Assembly (NCBI GenBank): GCA_024958655.1
Contig: JANWUR010000007.1
Coordinates: forward strand, 62,001-126,000
From: Cyanobium sp. FGCU6
GTDB taxonomy: Bacteria; Cyanobacteriota; Cyanobacteriia; PCC-6307; Cyanobiaceae
Direction: 5' to 3'
DNA length: 64,000 nt
A program made the position numbers and the translations under genes. The stretch's first letter is position 1. Each line of letters begins with the position of its first letter. The notes under the pieces are model-generated. The model saw nothing but the letters and a program-made list of their open reading frames with translations, searched no databases and was not told the origin of the DNA. This document shows, one piece after another, positions 9,231-18,109 of this stretch.

Positions 9231-9563
9231 ATGACACCTCCCCCCAACCTGGCCCTGCGTCTTCGGCGCGCCCACGCCACCCTGGCGCCGCTGGTGCTGC
9301 TGCCCCTGCTGATCACCGTGCTGAGCGGGATGAGCTACCGGCTGTCGCGCGACTGGGGGGGTGTGGGGCGGGACGGGGCCCACTGGCTGATGGTGCTGCA
9401 CGAGGGGGAATGGCTCAAGCCGCTGGTGGGGCGCCATGGCGAAACCGTTTACGTGCTGCTCAACGGCCTGGGCCTGCTGTGGATGCTGGGCTCGGGCGCC
9501 TCGATGGTGTGGCAGCGGCTCCGAGCCTCCCGGGCGCCTTCCAGGCCAGGGGGGGAACCCTGA
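9231..9563 (+). CDS. Small PepSY-associated membrane protein
   Basis: A 110-residue protein with two hydrophobic segments (about residues 18-35 and 75-93) flanking a short soluble loop ([16 protein letters not shown]-type: [16 protein letters not shown]). This corresponds to a minimal PepSY-associated transmembrane unit (N-terminal [21 protein letters not shown]-terminal [18 protein letters not shown]). Function unknown. It is divergent from map and followed 40 bp later by rplS. Confidence 0.7.
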   Translation: MTPPPNLALRLRRAHATLAPLVLLPLLITVLSGMSYRLSRDWGGVGRDGAHWLMVLHEGEWLKPLVGRHGETVYVLLNGLGLLWMLGSGASMVWQRLRASRAPSRPGGEP

Positions 9564-9603
9564 CCGGTACACTGGTGGTTTGGCCAGGCGTCGCGGAGCT
9601 GGG

Positions 9604-10110
9604 ATGGCAGCGGAAACCACCGGTAACCAACCGGAAACAGGCATCAACGACAACGTGGAGAGCGTCGACACGAGCGAGGTGGCAGCCTCTCCGGCTCCGG
9701 AGGCGGCCGTCGCCACCGCCGAAAAGCCGGCCGTTCGGGCCACCACAGGCAAGCTCAGTGCCGCCGATCTGATTGCCGCCTTCGAGGCTGAGCAGCTGAA
9801 GAGCGACCTGCCGGAGATCTACGTCGGCGACACGGTGCGGGTCGGCGTCCGCATCCGCGAGGGCAACAAGGAACGGGTCCAGCCCTACGAAGGTGTGGTG
9901 ATCGCCAAGCGCCACGGCGGTCTTAACGAAACCATCACCGTGCGCCGCATCTTCCAGGGGATCGGTGTGGAGCGGGTGTTCATGCTGCACAGCCCCCAGG
10001 TCGCTTCCGTGAAGGTCGAGCGACGCGGTAAGGTTCGGCGTGCGAAGCTTTTCTACCTGCGCGAGCGGGTGGGGAAAGCCACCCGCGTGAAGCAGCGCTT
10101 CGATCGTTGA
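9604..10110 (+). CDS. rplS: 50S ribosomal protein L19
   Basis: Structural protein of the large ribosomal subunit at the 30S/50S interface. The conserved core starts near residue 50 ([19 protein letters not shown]) and runs through [20 protein letters not shown] and [18 protein letters not shown] to [20 protein letters not shown]. The 168-residue length exceeds the usual 115 or so because of an Ala/Glu-rich N-terminal extension, as seen in cyanobacteria. The next genes are tRNA-Trp, a 62-residue ORF, tRNA-Asp and gltX. Confidence 0.97.
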   Translation: MAAETTGNQPETGINDNVESVDTSEVAASPAPEAAVATAEKPAVRATTGKLSAADLIAAFEAEQLKSDLPEIYVGDTVRVGVRIREGNKERVQPYEGVVIAKRHGGLNETITVRRIFQGIGVERVFMLHSPQVASVKVERRGKVRRAKLFYLRERVGKATRVKQRFDR

Positions 10111-10111
10111 T

Positions 10112-10151
10112 GGAGAGAAAGAGCGGTGGCTCCTGCTGCCGCTCCCTCTCC
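10112..10151 (+). terminator. Hairpin after rplS
   Basis: A two-part stem starts one base after the rplS stop: ggagag (10112-10117) pairs with ctctcc (10146-10151) and gagcgg (10121-10126) with ccgctc (10139-10144), separated by an AAA bulge. No clear T-run follows, so it may be an RNA-processing hairpin rather than a terminator. Confidence 0.4.
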
Positions 10152-10175
10152 TTCGATTCCCGGGGTCATCGCCTT

Positions 10176-10248
10176 GCGCCGTTAGTTCAGTTGGTAGAAC
10201 GCAGGTCTCCAAAACCTGATGTCGGGGGTTCAAGTCCTCCACGGCGCG
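10176..10248 (+). tRNA. tRNA-Trp (anticodon CCA)
   Basis: A 73-nt cloverleaf. Acceptor strands GCGCCGT (10176-10182) and ACGGCGC (10241-10247) pair perfectly; the D-arm is GTTC...GAAC; the anticodon stem is CAGGT/ACCTG with loop CTCCAAA, giving anticodon CCA; the T-arm is GGGGG TTCAAGT CCTCC. The discriminator is G. The 3' CCA is not encoded. Confidence 0.97.
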
Positions 10249-10284
10249 TTCGATGTCCCCATCTGCAGTTCTCTGGTCCCGAAC

Positions 10285-10473
10285 ATGGAGTTGGATCTAC
10301 AACCCGGTGATGTGGTGAAAGTGCTGGAATCAGCCGCCCTCGGCTGGGTCCGCGCCCGGGTGATCCGTGTCAAGTCCGGTGGTCGTGTGGTCGTGCAAAG
10401 CGACCAGGGCCGTGAGTTCACTGCCCGCGGTAATCAGGTCCGACTGATTGAACCTGCCGGCTTCCGGCCCTGA
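10285..10473 (+). CDS. 62-residue conserved protein, resembling picocyanobacterial hyperconserved protein (Hcp)
   Basis: A small acidic/basic protein starting MELDLQPGDVVKVLESAALG and ending RLIEPAGFRP. It looks like a compact all-beta, SH3/KOW-like unit (VKVLES, VRARVIRVKSGGRVVVQS). Its 62-residue length and its position between tRNA-Trp and tRNA-Asp/gltX, after rplS, match the hyperconserved protein described in Prochlorococcus and marine Synechococcus, which is thought to have a translation-related role. The identity is from memory of length and context, not an alignment. A strong intrinsic terminator follows at 10510. Confidence 0.75.
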   Translation: MELDLQPGDVVKVLESAALGWVRARVIRVKSGGRVVVQSDQGREFTARGNQVRLIEPAGFRP

Positions 10474-10509
10474 TTCGGCTTGTTCTGAATTTCCCTGCCT
10501 TTTCCCATA

Positions 10510-10540
10510 CCGGCCCTTCCAAGGATGGGCCGGTTTTTTT
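10510..10540 (+). terminator. Intrinsic terminator after the 62-residue gene
   Basis: Stem ccggccc (10510-10516) with gggccgg (10527-10533), a 10-nt loop and a seven-T run (10534-10540). A textbook Rho-independent terminator, closing the rplS/tRNA-Trp/small-gene transcript before tRNA-Asp. Confidence 0.9.
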
Positions 10541-10677
10541 GTTGGTCTCCATCCGCAACCTTCTGCCGCCCCGCAGCAGCCTGGCTGCCCGCCTACGGGT
10601 TGACGGCGGGACCGGTGCCGATGGATACTTCGGAAGTCGGCGCCAGCGTCGGCAGCGATCAGCCTTCGGGCCGATCT

Positions 10678-10751
10678 GGGACTGTAGTTCAATCGGTTAG
10701 AGCACCGCCCTGTCACGGCGGAAGTTGCGGGTTCGAGCCCCGTCAGTCCCG
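10678..10751 (+). tRNA. tRNA-Asp (anticodon GTC)
   Basis: A 74-nt cloverleaf. Acceptor strands GGGACTG (10678-10684) and CAGTCCC (10744-10750) pair fully; the anticodon arm is CCGCC CTGTCAC GGCGG (anticodon GTC); the T-arm is GCGGG TTCGAGC CCCGT. The discriminator is G. CCA is not encoded. It lies 26 bp upstream of gltX. Confidence 0.97.
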
Positions 10752-10777
10752 TACCCGATCTTCAGGAGTCGATCAGC

Positions 10778-12244
10778 GTGGTGGTCCAGGCACCTGTGCG
10801 CGTTCGTCTGGCGCCCAGCCCCACCGGCACTCTGCACATCGGCACCGCGCGCACGGCCGTCTTCAACTGGCTGTTCGCCCGTCGCCACGGCGGCAGCTTC
10901 CTGCTGCGCATCGAGGACACCGACCGGGAGCGCAGCCGCCAGGAGTACACCGACAACATCCTCGAGGGGCTTGCCTGGCTCGGCCTCGACTGGGACGGCG
11001 ATCCCGTGATCCAGAGCGCCCGGATCGAGCAGCACCGCGCGGCGATTGCCCGGCTGCTGGCATCGGGCCACGCCTACCGCTGCTACGCCACCGAGGCCGA
11101 GCTCACCGCGATGCGCGAGCAGCAGGCGGCGGCGAACCGTGCCCCCCGCTACGACAACCGTCACCGCCACCTCACCCACGAGCAGGAGCAGGCCTTCATC
11201 GCCGAGGGCCGCGAAGCGGTGGTCCGCTTCCGCATCGACGACGACGCGGTGATCCGCTGGGACGATCTTGTGCGCGGCGAGATGCGCTGGGCCGGCGCCG
11301 ACCTGGGCGGCGACATGGTGATCGCCCGCCGGGCTCCGGCCGACCGCATCGGCGATCCCCTCTACAACCTGGTGGTGGTGGTCGATGACGCGGCCATGGC
11401 GATCACCCACGTGATCCGCGGCGAGGACCACATCGCCAACACCGCCAAGCAGCTGCTGCTCTACGAGGCCCTCGGGGTGCCGGCGCCGGTGTTCGCCCAC
11501 ACGCCCCTGATCCTCAACAAGGAGGGTCGCAAGCTCTCCAAGCGGGACGGCGTCACCTCAATCAGCGATTTCCGGGCCATGGGCTACGACGCCGCGGCCC
11601 TGGCCAACTACATGACCCTGCTGGGCTGGTCGCCGCCGGAGGGGATGGGCGAGCGCTTCAGCCTCGCCGAGGCCGCCGCCGTGTTCGACTTCGAGCGCGT
11701 CAACCGGGCCGGCGCCCGCTTCGACTGGGACAAGCTCAACTGGCTCAACGCCCAGGTGCTGCACGACCTCGCCCCGGCCGTTCTGCGCGAGAAGCTGCTG
11801 CCGCTGTGGCAGCAGAAGGGCTGGGGGGCGAGCGGACCTGCCGCCGACCCTGCCTGGCAGGCTGATCTCTGCACTCTGCTGGGGCCCTCCCTCACCCTGC
11901 TGGCCGATGGGGTGGAGCAGGCGGAACCGTTCTTCGAACGGCCGCTCGCGGATTCGGCGGCCGTCGGCCAGCTGGCTGCCGAAGGGGCAGGGGCGGCCCT
12001 CACGGCCGTGGCCGCCGCCCTGCCTGACGGCCCGCTCGCCCCCGATGCGGCCAGGGCCCTGCTCGACGGCGCGGCCACCGCCGCCGGCGTGAAGAAGGGG
12101 GTGGTGATGAAGAGCCTGCGCGCGGCCCTGCTGGGCAGCCTCCAGGGACCCGACCTCCTGGCCACCTGGGACCTGCTGCACCGCATCGGTGAGGATGCCC
12201 CCCGGTTGGCGGCCGCGGTTCAGTCCTCCTCCAGGGCCGAGTAG
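10778..12244 (+). CDS. gltX: Glutamyl-tRNA synthetase
   Basis: Charges tRNA-Glu (and, in cyanobacteria, usually tRNA-Gln, for later transamidation) and thereby also feeds tetrapyrrole synthesis through glutamyl-tRNA. The 488-residue class I synthetase has the HIGH-type motif HIGT at residues 20-23 in [30 protein letters not shown], and the KMSKS-type motif KLSKRDG at 252-258. The C-terminal third is the anticodon-binding helical domain. The GTG start at 10778 places [11 protein letters not shown] at the expected position. The 3' end overlaps a convergent small gene by 25 bp. Confidence 0.97.
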   Translation: MVVQAPVRVRLAPSPTGTLHIGTARTAVFNWLFARRHGGSFLLRIEDTDRERSRQEYTDNILEGLAWLGLDWDGDPVIQSARIEQHRAAIARLLASGHAYRCYATEAELTAMREQQAAANRAPRYDNRHRHLTHEQEQAFIAEGREAVVRFRIDDDAVIRWDDLVRGEMRWAGADLGGDMVIARRAPADRIGDPLYNLVVVVDDAAMAITHVIRGEDHIANTAKQLLLYEALGVPAPVFAHTPLILNKEGRKLSKRDGVTSISDFRAMGYDAAALANYMTLLGWSPPEGMGERFSLAEAAAVFDFERVNRAGARFDWDKLNWLNAQVLHDLAPAVLREKLLPLWQQKGWGASGPAADPAWQADLCTLLGPSLTLLADGVEQAEPFFERPLADSAAVGQLAAEGAGAALTAVAAALPDGPLAPDAARALLDGAATAAGVKKGVVMKSLRAALLGSLQGPDLLATWDLLHRIGEDAPRLAAAVQSSSRAE

Positions 12245-12465
12245 AGCGGCTCCACCCGCAGACCCAGCACGCTGCCGGCCCTCACCACCAGGTATTCGGC
12301 CTCCAGATCGCTGATCGGCACGTTCACGAACGCCTCCGGCGCCGCCACGGTGAGCACGCCGCCGTACCACTGCTGGAACGCCTCCAGGCTGCGGAAATGC
12401 ACCACCTCCTGGTGACCGCCCGCCAGCATCAGGTGGATGGCGTAGCGGCTGGGTTGGCGGGACAT
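12220..12465 (-). CDS. Conserved 81-residue cyanobacterial protein
   Basis: A short protein ([20 protein letters not shown] start, ending in an acidic tail PLYSALEED) with an alternating beta pattern: [40 protein letters not shown]. It is compact and probably cytosolic. I recall similar small proteins as conserved hypotheticals in picocyanobacteria but know no function. The ATG at 12465 leaves 105 bp to the divergent polA. A longer open frame upstream on this strand is antisense to polA and is not real. Confidence 0.7.
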   Translation of the reverse strand: MSRQPSRYAIHLMLAGGHQEVVHFRSLEAFQQWYGGVLTVAAPEAFVNVPISDLEAEYLVVRAGSVLGLRVEPLYSALEED

Positions 12466-12570
12466 CGGCCGGATGACACGGGCGTCGTCCTCAGGATGCC
12501 CCAGCCAGCCCCTGATGCCTCCAGGCCCCGGATGCCAAGCTCGTGCCGGTTCGCGCGCGACAGGCAGGCC

Positions 12571-15500
12571 ATGGCCCAGGGGACGACTGGAGCGGTCGAG
12601 CGGCCTCTGCTGCTGCTGGTGGACGGCCACTCGCTCGCCTTCCGCAGCTTCTATGCCTTCACCAAAGGGGGCGACGGCGGCTTGAGCACCAGGGACGGTG
12701 TGCCGACCAGCGTCACCTACGGCTTCCTCAAGGCCCTGCTCGACAACTGCCGCGGCCTCACCCCCCAGGGGGTGGTGGTGGCCTTCGACACCGCCGAGCC
12801 CACCTTCCGCCACGAGGAGGACGCCAACTACAAGGCCCACCGCGAGGAAGCGCCTGAGGAGTTCTTCGCCGACCTGGCCAACCTGCAGCGGATCCTGGCC
12901 GAGGCACTCGACCTGCCCCTCTGCATGGCCCCCGGCTTCGAGGCCGACGACGTGCTCGGCACCCTCGCCCACCAGGCGGCCGGCGAGGGCTGGCGGGTGC
13001 GCATCCTCTCCGGCGACCGCGATCTCTTCCAGCTGGTCGACGACGAGCGCGACATCGCCGTGCTCTACATGGGCGGCGGTCCCTATGCCAGGAACAGCGG
13101 CCCCACCGTGGTGTGCCGCGAGGAGGTGGTGGCGCGTCTGGGGGTGCCGCCGGAGGAGGTGGTGGATCTCAAGGCCCTCACTGGCGACAGCTCGGACAAC
13201 ATCCCCGGCGTGAAGGGCGTGGGTCCGAAGACGGCCGCCACCCTCCTGCGGGAGAACGGCGATCTCGACGGCATCTACGCCGCCCTCGACGCCCTCGAGG
13301 GACCGAAGGCCGCCAAGGGGGCGCTCAAGGGCGCCATGCGCGAGCGCCTGGCGGCCGGCCGCGACAGTGCCTACCTCTCCCGCAGGCTGGCCCGCATCCT
13401 CACCGATGTGCCGCTGCCCGAGCCGCCCCGCCTGGGGCTGGGCGACGTGCGAGCCGATCGCCTGCGCGAGAGCCTCGAGGAACTCGAACTCCACAGCCTG
13501 CAGCGTCAGGTGGAGGGGTTCGCCCGCATCTTCTCCGCCCATCCCCCCGAGGAGCCGCCCGCCGATGCGGCCTCGCCCTCGCCCTCGCCCTCGGCTGCGG
13601 CAGCGGCGGCGGCTGCCGCTGCCGATCCTTCAGCGCCGACCCCGGAGACCGACATCCCCGCGGACGACGCCCCCCGGACGCCACCCCTGCCGCCCCTGGA
13701 GCCGGCGCTGATCCTCAGCGAGGAACACCTGCAGGCCCTGGTGGCCCGCCTCGATGGCTGCACCGATCCGGCGGCCCCCGTGGCGCTCGACACCGAGACC
13801 ACCGACCTCAACCCCTTCCGCGCCGAGCTGGTGGGGATCGGCCTCTGCTGGGGGGAGGCTCCCCATGATCTGGCCTACGTGCCCCTCACCCCGCCGGCTC
13901 CGCCCGCCGGTGAGGCGGAGGCGCCGCTGCTCACGGACAGCCCCGAGCCCACGCCCCTGCCCCTGGAGCGGGTGCTCTCGGCCCTGGCGCCCTGGCTGGG
14001 GAGCGCGCTGCATCCCAAGACCCTGCAGAACGCCAAGTACGACCGGCTGATCCTGATGCGCCACGGCCTGCCCCTCGAGGGTGTGGTGATGGACACGCTG
14101 CTGGCCGACTATCTGCGCGACGCCAATGCCAAGCACGGGCTCGACGCGATGGCGGAGCGCAACTACGGCTTCACGCCCACCACCTACGAGCAGCTGGTGC
14201 CGAAAGGGCAGACCTTCGCCGCTGTTCCGGTGGCCGCCGCCGCCCTCTACTGCGGCATGGATGTTCACCTCACCCGCCGTCTCACCGGCCTGCTGCGGCA
14301 GCAGCTTGAGGATCTGGGGCCGGCGCTGCCACAGCTGCTGGATCAGGTGGAACTGCCGCTGGAGCCTGTGCTGGCGGCGATGGAGGCCACGGGCATCCGC
14401 ATCGACGTGCCCTACCTGCAGGAACTCGGCCGCGAGTTCGCCCTCCAGCTCGATCGCCTGGAGGCCGAGGCCAAGGCGGCTGCCGGGGTGGAGTTCAACC
14501 TGGCTTCACCCAAGCAGCTGGGCGAGCTGCTGTTCGACACCCTCGGCCTCGACCGCAAGAAGTCGCGGCGCACCAAGACCGGCTGGAGCACCGATGCCGC
14601 CGTGCTCGAGAAGCTGGCCGATGATCATCCCGTGGTGGCGCTGGTGCTGGAGCACCGCACCCTGGCCAAGCTGCGCAGCACCTACGTGGAGGCCCTGCCC
14701 CAGCTGGTGGAACCCGAAACCGGCCGGGTGCACACCGATTTCAACCAGGCGGTCACCGCCACGGGGCGGCTCTCGAGCAGCAACCCCAACCTGCAGAACA
14801 TCCCCATCCGCACCACCTTCAGCCGCCGCATCCGCAAGGCCTTCCTGCCCCAGGAGGGCTGGACGCTGATCAGCGCCGACTACTCCCAGATCGAACTGCG
14901 CATCCTGGCCCACCTCTCCGGCGAACCGGTGCTGGTGGAGGCCTACCGGGCCGGCGACGATGTCCACGCCGTGACCGCGCGCCTGCTGCTCGAGAAGGAC
15001 GAGGTGAGCGCCGACGAGCGGCGGCTCGGCAAGACGATCAACTTCGGCGTGATCTACGGCATGGGCGCCCAGCGCTTCGCCCGCGAGACAGGGGTGGGCG
15101 CGGCCCAGGCCAAGGACTTCCTCAGCCGCTACCGCCAGCGCTACCCGCGGGTGTTCGCCTTCCTGGAACTGCAGGAGCGGCTGGCCCTCAGCCGCGGCTA
15201 CGTGGAGACGATCCTGGGGCGGCGGCGCCCCTTCGCCTTCGATCCGGCCGGCCTCGGCCGTCTGCTCGGCAGGGACCCGCTGGCGATCGATCTGGAGGGC
15301 GCCCGCAAGGCGGGCCGGGAGGGCCAGCTGCTGCGGGCCGCGGCCAATGCGCCGATCCAGGGCTCCAGCGCCGACATCATCAAGCTGGCGATGGTGCAGC
15401 TGCACCGGCAGCTGCAGGCGAGCAACCTGCCGGCCAGGCTGCTGCTGCAGGTGCATGATGAACTGGTGCTCGAGGCCGCCCCCGAAGCCCTCGACGAGGT

Positions 15501-15600
15501 GCTTGCCCTCACCCGCCGCACCATGGAGCAGGCGGTGAGCCTCGACGTTCCCCTGCAGGTGGAAACGGGCACGGGACCCGACTGGATGGCGGCGAAGTAA
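12571..15600 (+). CDS. polA: DNA polymerase I
   Basis: Repair and Okazaki-fragment-maturation polymerase, 1009 residues. The N-terminal 5'-3' exonuclease/flap domain (LLLVDGHSLAFRSFYAF, FEADDVLGTLA, LTGDSSDNIPGV) is complete. The 3'-5' exonuclease motifs look intact: DTET at 407-410, NAKYD, and YCGMD. Polymerase motif A is DYSQIELR from D770, motif B includes K821 in GKTINFGVIYG, and motif C is VHDE (D963). A low-complexity Ser/Pro/Ala-rich linker (about residues 325-375) joins the exonuclease domains, adding length beyond the usual 930 or so. The ATG at 12571 precedes the domain; upstream in-frame codons are unlikely to be used. Confidence 0.97.
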   Translation: MAQGTTGAVERPLLLLVDGHSLAFRSFYAFTKGGDGGLSTRDGVPTSVTYGFLKALLDNCRGLTPQGVVVAFDTAEPTFRHEEDANYKAHREEAPEEFFADLANLQRILAEALDLPLCMAPGFEADDVLGTLAHQAAGEGWRVRILSGDRDLFQLVDDERDIAVLYMGGGPYARNSGPTVVCREEVVARLGVPPEEVVDLKALTGDSSDNIPGVKGVGPKTAATLLRENGDLDGIYAALDALEGPKAAKGALKGAMRERLAAGRDSAYLSRRLARILTDVPLPEPPRLGLGDVRADRLRESLEELELHSLQRQVEGFARIFSAHPPEEPPADAASPSPSPSAAAAAAAAAADPSAPTPETDIPADDAPRTPPLPPLEPALILSEEHLQALVARLDGCTDPAAPVALDTETTDLNPFRAELVGIGLCWGEAPHDLAYVPLTPPAPPAGEAEAPLLTDSPEPTPLPLERVLSALAPWLGSALHPKTLQNAKYDRLILMRHGLPLEGVVMDTLLADYLRDANAKHGLDAMAERNYGFTPTTYEQLVPKGQTFAAVPVAAAALYCGMDVHLTRRLTGLLRQQLEDLGPALPQLLDQVELPLEPVLAAMEATGIRIDVPYLQELGREFALQLDRLEAEAKAAAGVEFNLASPKQLGELLFDTLGLDRKKSRRTKTGWSTDAAVLEKLADDHPVVALVLEHRTLAKLRSTYVEALPQLVEPETGRVHTDFNQAVTATGRLSSSNPNLQNIPIRTTFSRRIRKAFLPQEGWTLISADYSQIELRILAHLSGEPVLVEAYRAGDDVHAVTARLLLEKDEVSADERRLGKTINFGVIYGMGAQRFARETGVGAAQAKDFLSRYRQRYPRVFAFLELQERLALSRGYVETILGRRRPFAFDPAGLGRLLGRDPLAIDLEGARKAGREGQLLRAAANAPIQGSSADIIKLAMVQLHRQLQASNLPARLLLQVHDELVLEAAPEALDEVLALTRRTMEQAVSLDVPLQVETGTGPDWMAAK

Positions 15601-15634
15601 AAACACGCTGGCGTCTGCCATCGGTTGCCGCTGA

Positions 15635-17323
15635 TCAACCCGCGCCCACCGTCACGATCCGGTCGCAGCCGCGCAGACTGCCGTCGCGGTGGCTCACCAG
15701 GATCACCGCCAGATCGGGCTGCCAGCGCCGCAGCCGCCCCAGCAGCTCCGCTTCGGCGCCGCTGTCGAGGGCGGCGGTGGCTTCATCGAGCACCAGCAGG
15801 CTACCGCCATGGAACAGGGCCCTGGCGATCGCCACCCGCTGGCGCTGGCCGTCGCTCAGCCCGCGGCCGCCGTCCCCCACCTCACGCTCCAGCAGCGCGC
15901 CGATCCCCGTCACCTCGGCCACCTGTGCCAGCCGCTGGCCATCTCCCGCGTCGCTGCCCACCAGGATGTTCGCGGTGACGCTGCCGGCCACCAGCGGGCT
16001 GCGGGCCGCCACGGTGGCGACGCCGCGCTGCCAGGCCCGCAGGCGTTCCGGCCGGGCCAGCAGATCCTCCCCATCCACCCGCAGCTGCCCGGCCTGGGGC
16101 ACGAGCAGGCCCATGACCACATCGAGCAGGGTGCTCTTGCCGCAGCCCGAGGGCCCGCGCACCCCCAGCCATTCCCCCCGCCGCAGCCGCAGTTCCACCC
16201 CGTCGAGCACGGGCGGGGTCACGGGGTCGTAGGCAAAGCGGATGTCTTCGAGGCGCAGGTCGCGCCGCCACGACAGGGGGGCCACCGCCGCAGCGGCGGT
16301 GGCCGGCTCCGGCAGCTCGAGCAGCACCAGCAGGTTCTCGATCAGGGCCTGACCGCCCGCCAGGCTCGACCATGCCTTCCACACCTGCTGGCTGAGGGGC
16401 AGCAGGCGCTGGGCGGCGAAGGCCAGCAGCCCCAGGGTCGCCACCACCTCCTGGGGGGTGCGGCCCTGCTGCTGCAGCACCAGCCCGAAAACCAGGATCA
16501 GGATCAGCCCCAGGGGCTCGATCAGGTACCGGGGCAGGCCGGTGAGCGTTTCGTTCACCGCCTCGCGGTGGCGCATGGCGCCGTCGAGCCGGGTGAAGCG
16601 ATCCACCGCCAGCGGCTGCCAGCCCCGCAGGATCAGCTCGCGGATGCCGCCCAGGCATTCCTGCAACAGCTCGATCTGCTCCCGCTGAGCCTCCACCACC
16701 CGCCGGCCGTTGGCATGCAACCGCTGCTGCAGCAGCCGCCAGAGCAGCAGGTAGGCGGGCACCAGCACCAGCAGCGCCGCCAGCACCAGCGGCCAGGCGA
16801 TCACCAGCAGCACCGTGAGCAGCCCGGCCAGCAGCAGCGAGGCCCCGGCCAGTTGCAGGGCCTGCAGCAACACCTGCTGCACCAGCTGGCGCATCAGCGG
16901 CGCCAGGGTGGTGACCAGGGCGCCGCTGCGGGTGTGCAGATGCCAGGCGTAGGGCTGGCCCAGCAGCAGGCGGAAGGCACGGGAGCTGAAGTCGCTGCCC
17001 ACGGCCGCCGCCAGGCGGGTGTGGCACCAGAAGCTCGCCAGCCGCACGGCCGCGCCGCCGGCCAGCAGCAGGGCGAACAGCACGGCGATTCCGGAGCCAG
17101 TGGCTCCCCGGGGCCCGAGCAGCAGCCCCATCAGCGGCAGCACCGCCGCCAGCGACACCATCTCGAACAGCCCGGCCACCAGCATCAGGGCCACGGCCAG
17201 CGCCAGCTGGCGCCTGCGGGGGCGGGCCACCTGGCGCCACAGGCGCCGCAGCAGGGTCAGGGGGCCGCCGGTCGATGGCGCGGACTGGGAGGATACGGCC
17301 ATGGATCCGGTGTTCGTGCTCAC
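15635..17323 (-). CDS. ABC transporter, fused permease and ATPase (PglK/MsbA-like)
   Basis: A 562-residue half-transporter: about six hydrophobic segments in residues 35-300, then a nucleotide-binding domain with Walker A GPSGCGKST near 390, signature LSDGQ at 489-493 (the usual second glycine is Asp), Walker B LLVLDEATAALD and switch histidine in SHRDGS. Members of this branch flip lipid-linked oligosaccharides (PglK) or lipids (MsbA), or export polysaccharide. The position beside glycosyltransferases favours a glycan role. Starts at 17323 (ATG) or 17302 (ATG within a CCATGG shared with the divergent gene) are both possible; 17323 would overlap that gene by 23 bp. Confidence 0.88.
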   Translation of the reverse strand: MSTNTGSMAVSSQSAPSTGGPLTLLRRLWRQVARPRRRQLALAVALMLVAGLFEMVSLAAVLPLMGLLLGPRGATGSGIAVLFALLLAGGAAVRLASFWCHTRLAAAVGSDFSSRAFRLLLGQPYAWHLHTRSGALVTTLAPLMRQLVQQVLLQALQLAGASLLLAGLLTVLLVIAWPLVLAALLVLVPAYLLLWRLLQQRLHANGRRVVEAQREQIELLQECLGGIRELILRGWQPLAVDRFTRLDGAMRHREAVNETLTGLPRYLIEPLGLILILVFGLVLQQQGRTPQEVVATLGLLAFAAQRLLPLSQQVWKAWSSLAGGQALIENLLVLLELPEPATAAAAVAPLSWRRDLRLEDIRFAYDPVTPPVLDGVELRLRRGEWLGVRGPSGCGKSTLLDVVMGLLVPQAGQLRVDGEDLLARPERLRAWQRGVATVAARSPLVAGSVTANILVGSDAGDGQRLAQVAEVTGIGALLEREVGDGGRGLSDGQRQRVAIARALFHGGSLLVLDEATAALDSGAEAELLGRLRRWQPDLAVILVSHRDGSLRGCDRIVTVGAG

Positions 17324-18083
17324 TCTGGCCGATGCACGGGAACGGCAGGAGCGCCTGCTGGCGTGGGGCGCGGCCGCGGGTCTCGAGCCGGGCGTGTTTG
17401 TGGAGGGGGTGGATCTGCGTCGCGCTTCCGACGGTTTCCAGGCGCCGGTGGACGGGGAGGAACGGCGGCGGCAGCGCTATGGCCGCCCCGCTCTCACGCC
17501 ACCGGAATACGGCTGTGCGCTTGGCCACCGGCGTCTCTGGTCGTTGCTGGAGGAACGCGACCTGGGGTGGGCCCTGGTGCTGGAGGACGACGCGCGGCCG
17601 ACGCGCGCCGACTGGCGCCCGGCCGTGGCGGCGCTGACGACCCTGCTGGAGGCCTCCAGCCTGCGCGGCCGCCCCTGGGTGGTGCATCTGGCGATCGATG
17701 ACCATCGCCGCCGCACCCTGGCCCTGCAACCCCTGACCTGGAGCTCTCCCGTTCCGCCGGAGTGTCCCGGGCTGGGGGCCGTGGATCCGCGGCTTGGCTG
17801 CCTCTGGACGACCACCGCCTACCTGATCTCCAGGGCGGCGGCGCGGGCGCTGCTCGCCGACGAGGCCTCGCTCCCCTGTCTTGCCGACGACTGGGAGCAG
17901 CGGCTGCAGCGGCGAACGGTCGATCCCCTGCTCGCCACCCGCACAGCGCTGTTCCTGCCGGATCAGACCCTCGACAGCCAGATCGAACACCGCACCCGCA
18001 CCCCGAGCCGGCGGATCGACCGCCCCCGGCGCAAACTGCTCACCCTGGCCTACCGGGCCGGTTGGTTCGCCCGCCGTCACTGA
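17301..18083 (+). CDS. Glycosyltransferase family 25 protein
   Basis: A 260-residue enzyme of the LPS galactosyltransferase (GT25) family. Visible features are the family start VFVLTLADARERQERL, a central PEYGCALGHRRLWSLL block typical of GT25 ('gEiGCalSH'), and VLEDDARPT as the acidic metal/donor motif. LWTTTAYLISRAAARALL corresponds to the conserved 'gtaaYliS' region. It probably adds a hexose to a surface glycan or protein. It is divergent from the ABC transporter, and its ATG overlaps the alternative start of that gene. A GT8-like gene follows after 26 bp. Confidence 0.88.
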   Translation: MDPVFVLTLADARERQERLLAWGAAAGLEPGVFVEGVDLRRASDGFQAPVDGEERRRQRYGRPALTPPEYGCALGHRRLWSLLEERDLGWALVLEDDARPTRADWRPAVAALTTLLEASSLRGRPWVVHLAIDDHRRRTLALQPLTWSSPVPPECPGLGAVDPRLGCLWTTTAYLISRAAARALLADEASLPCLADDWEQRLQRRTVDPLLATRTALFLPDQTLDSQIEHRTRTPSRRIDRPRRKLLTLAYRAGWFARRH

Positions 18084-18109
18084 TTCCCCCGCAACGGCTC
18101 TCTGCCGCC

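Noticed and set aside
9179-9772. Rightward 197-codon frame overlapping the PepSY-like gene and rplS
   Set aside because: It spans two real genes in another frame, with Arg/Pro-rich shadow composition.
12466-13542. Long leftward extension upstream of the 81-residue gene
   Set aside because: Antisense to polA; only the last 81 codons look like a protein.
15689-17701. 670-codon rightward open frame
   Set aside because: Gln/His-rich shadow of the ABC transporter and the GT25 gene; no family features.
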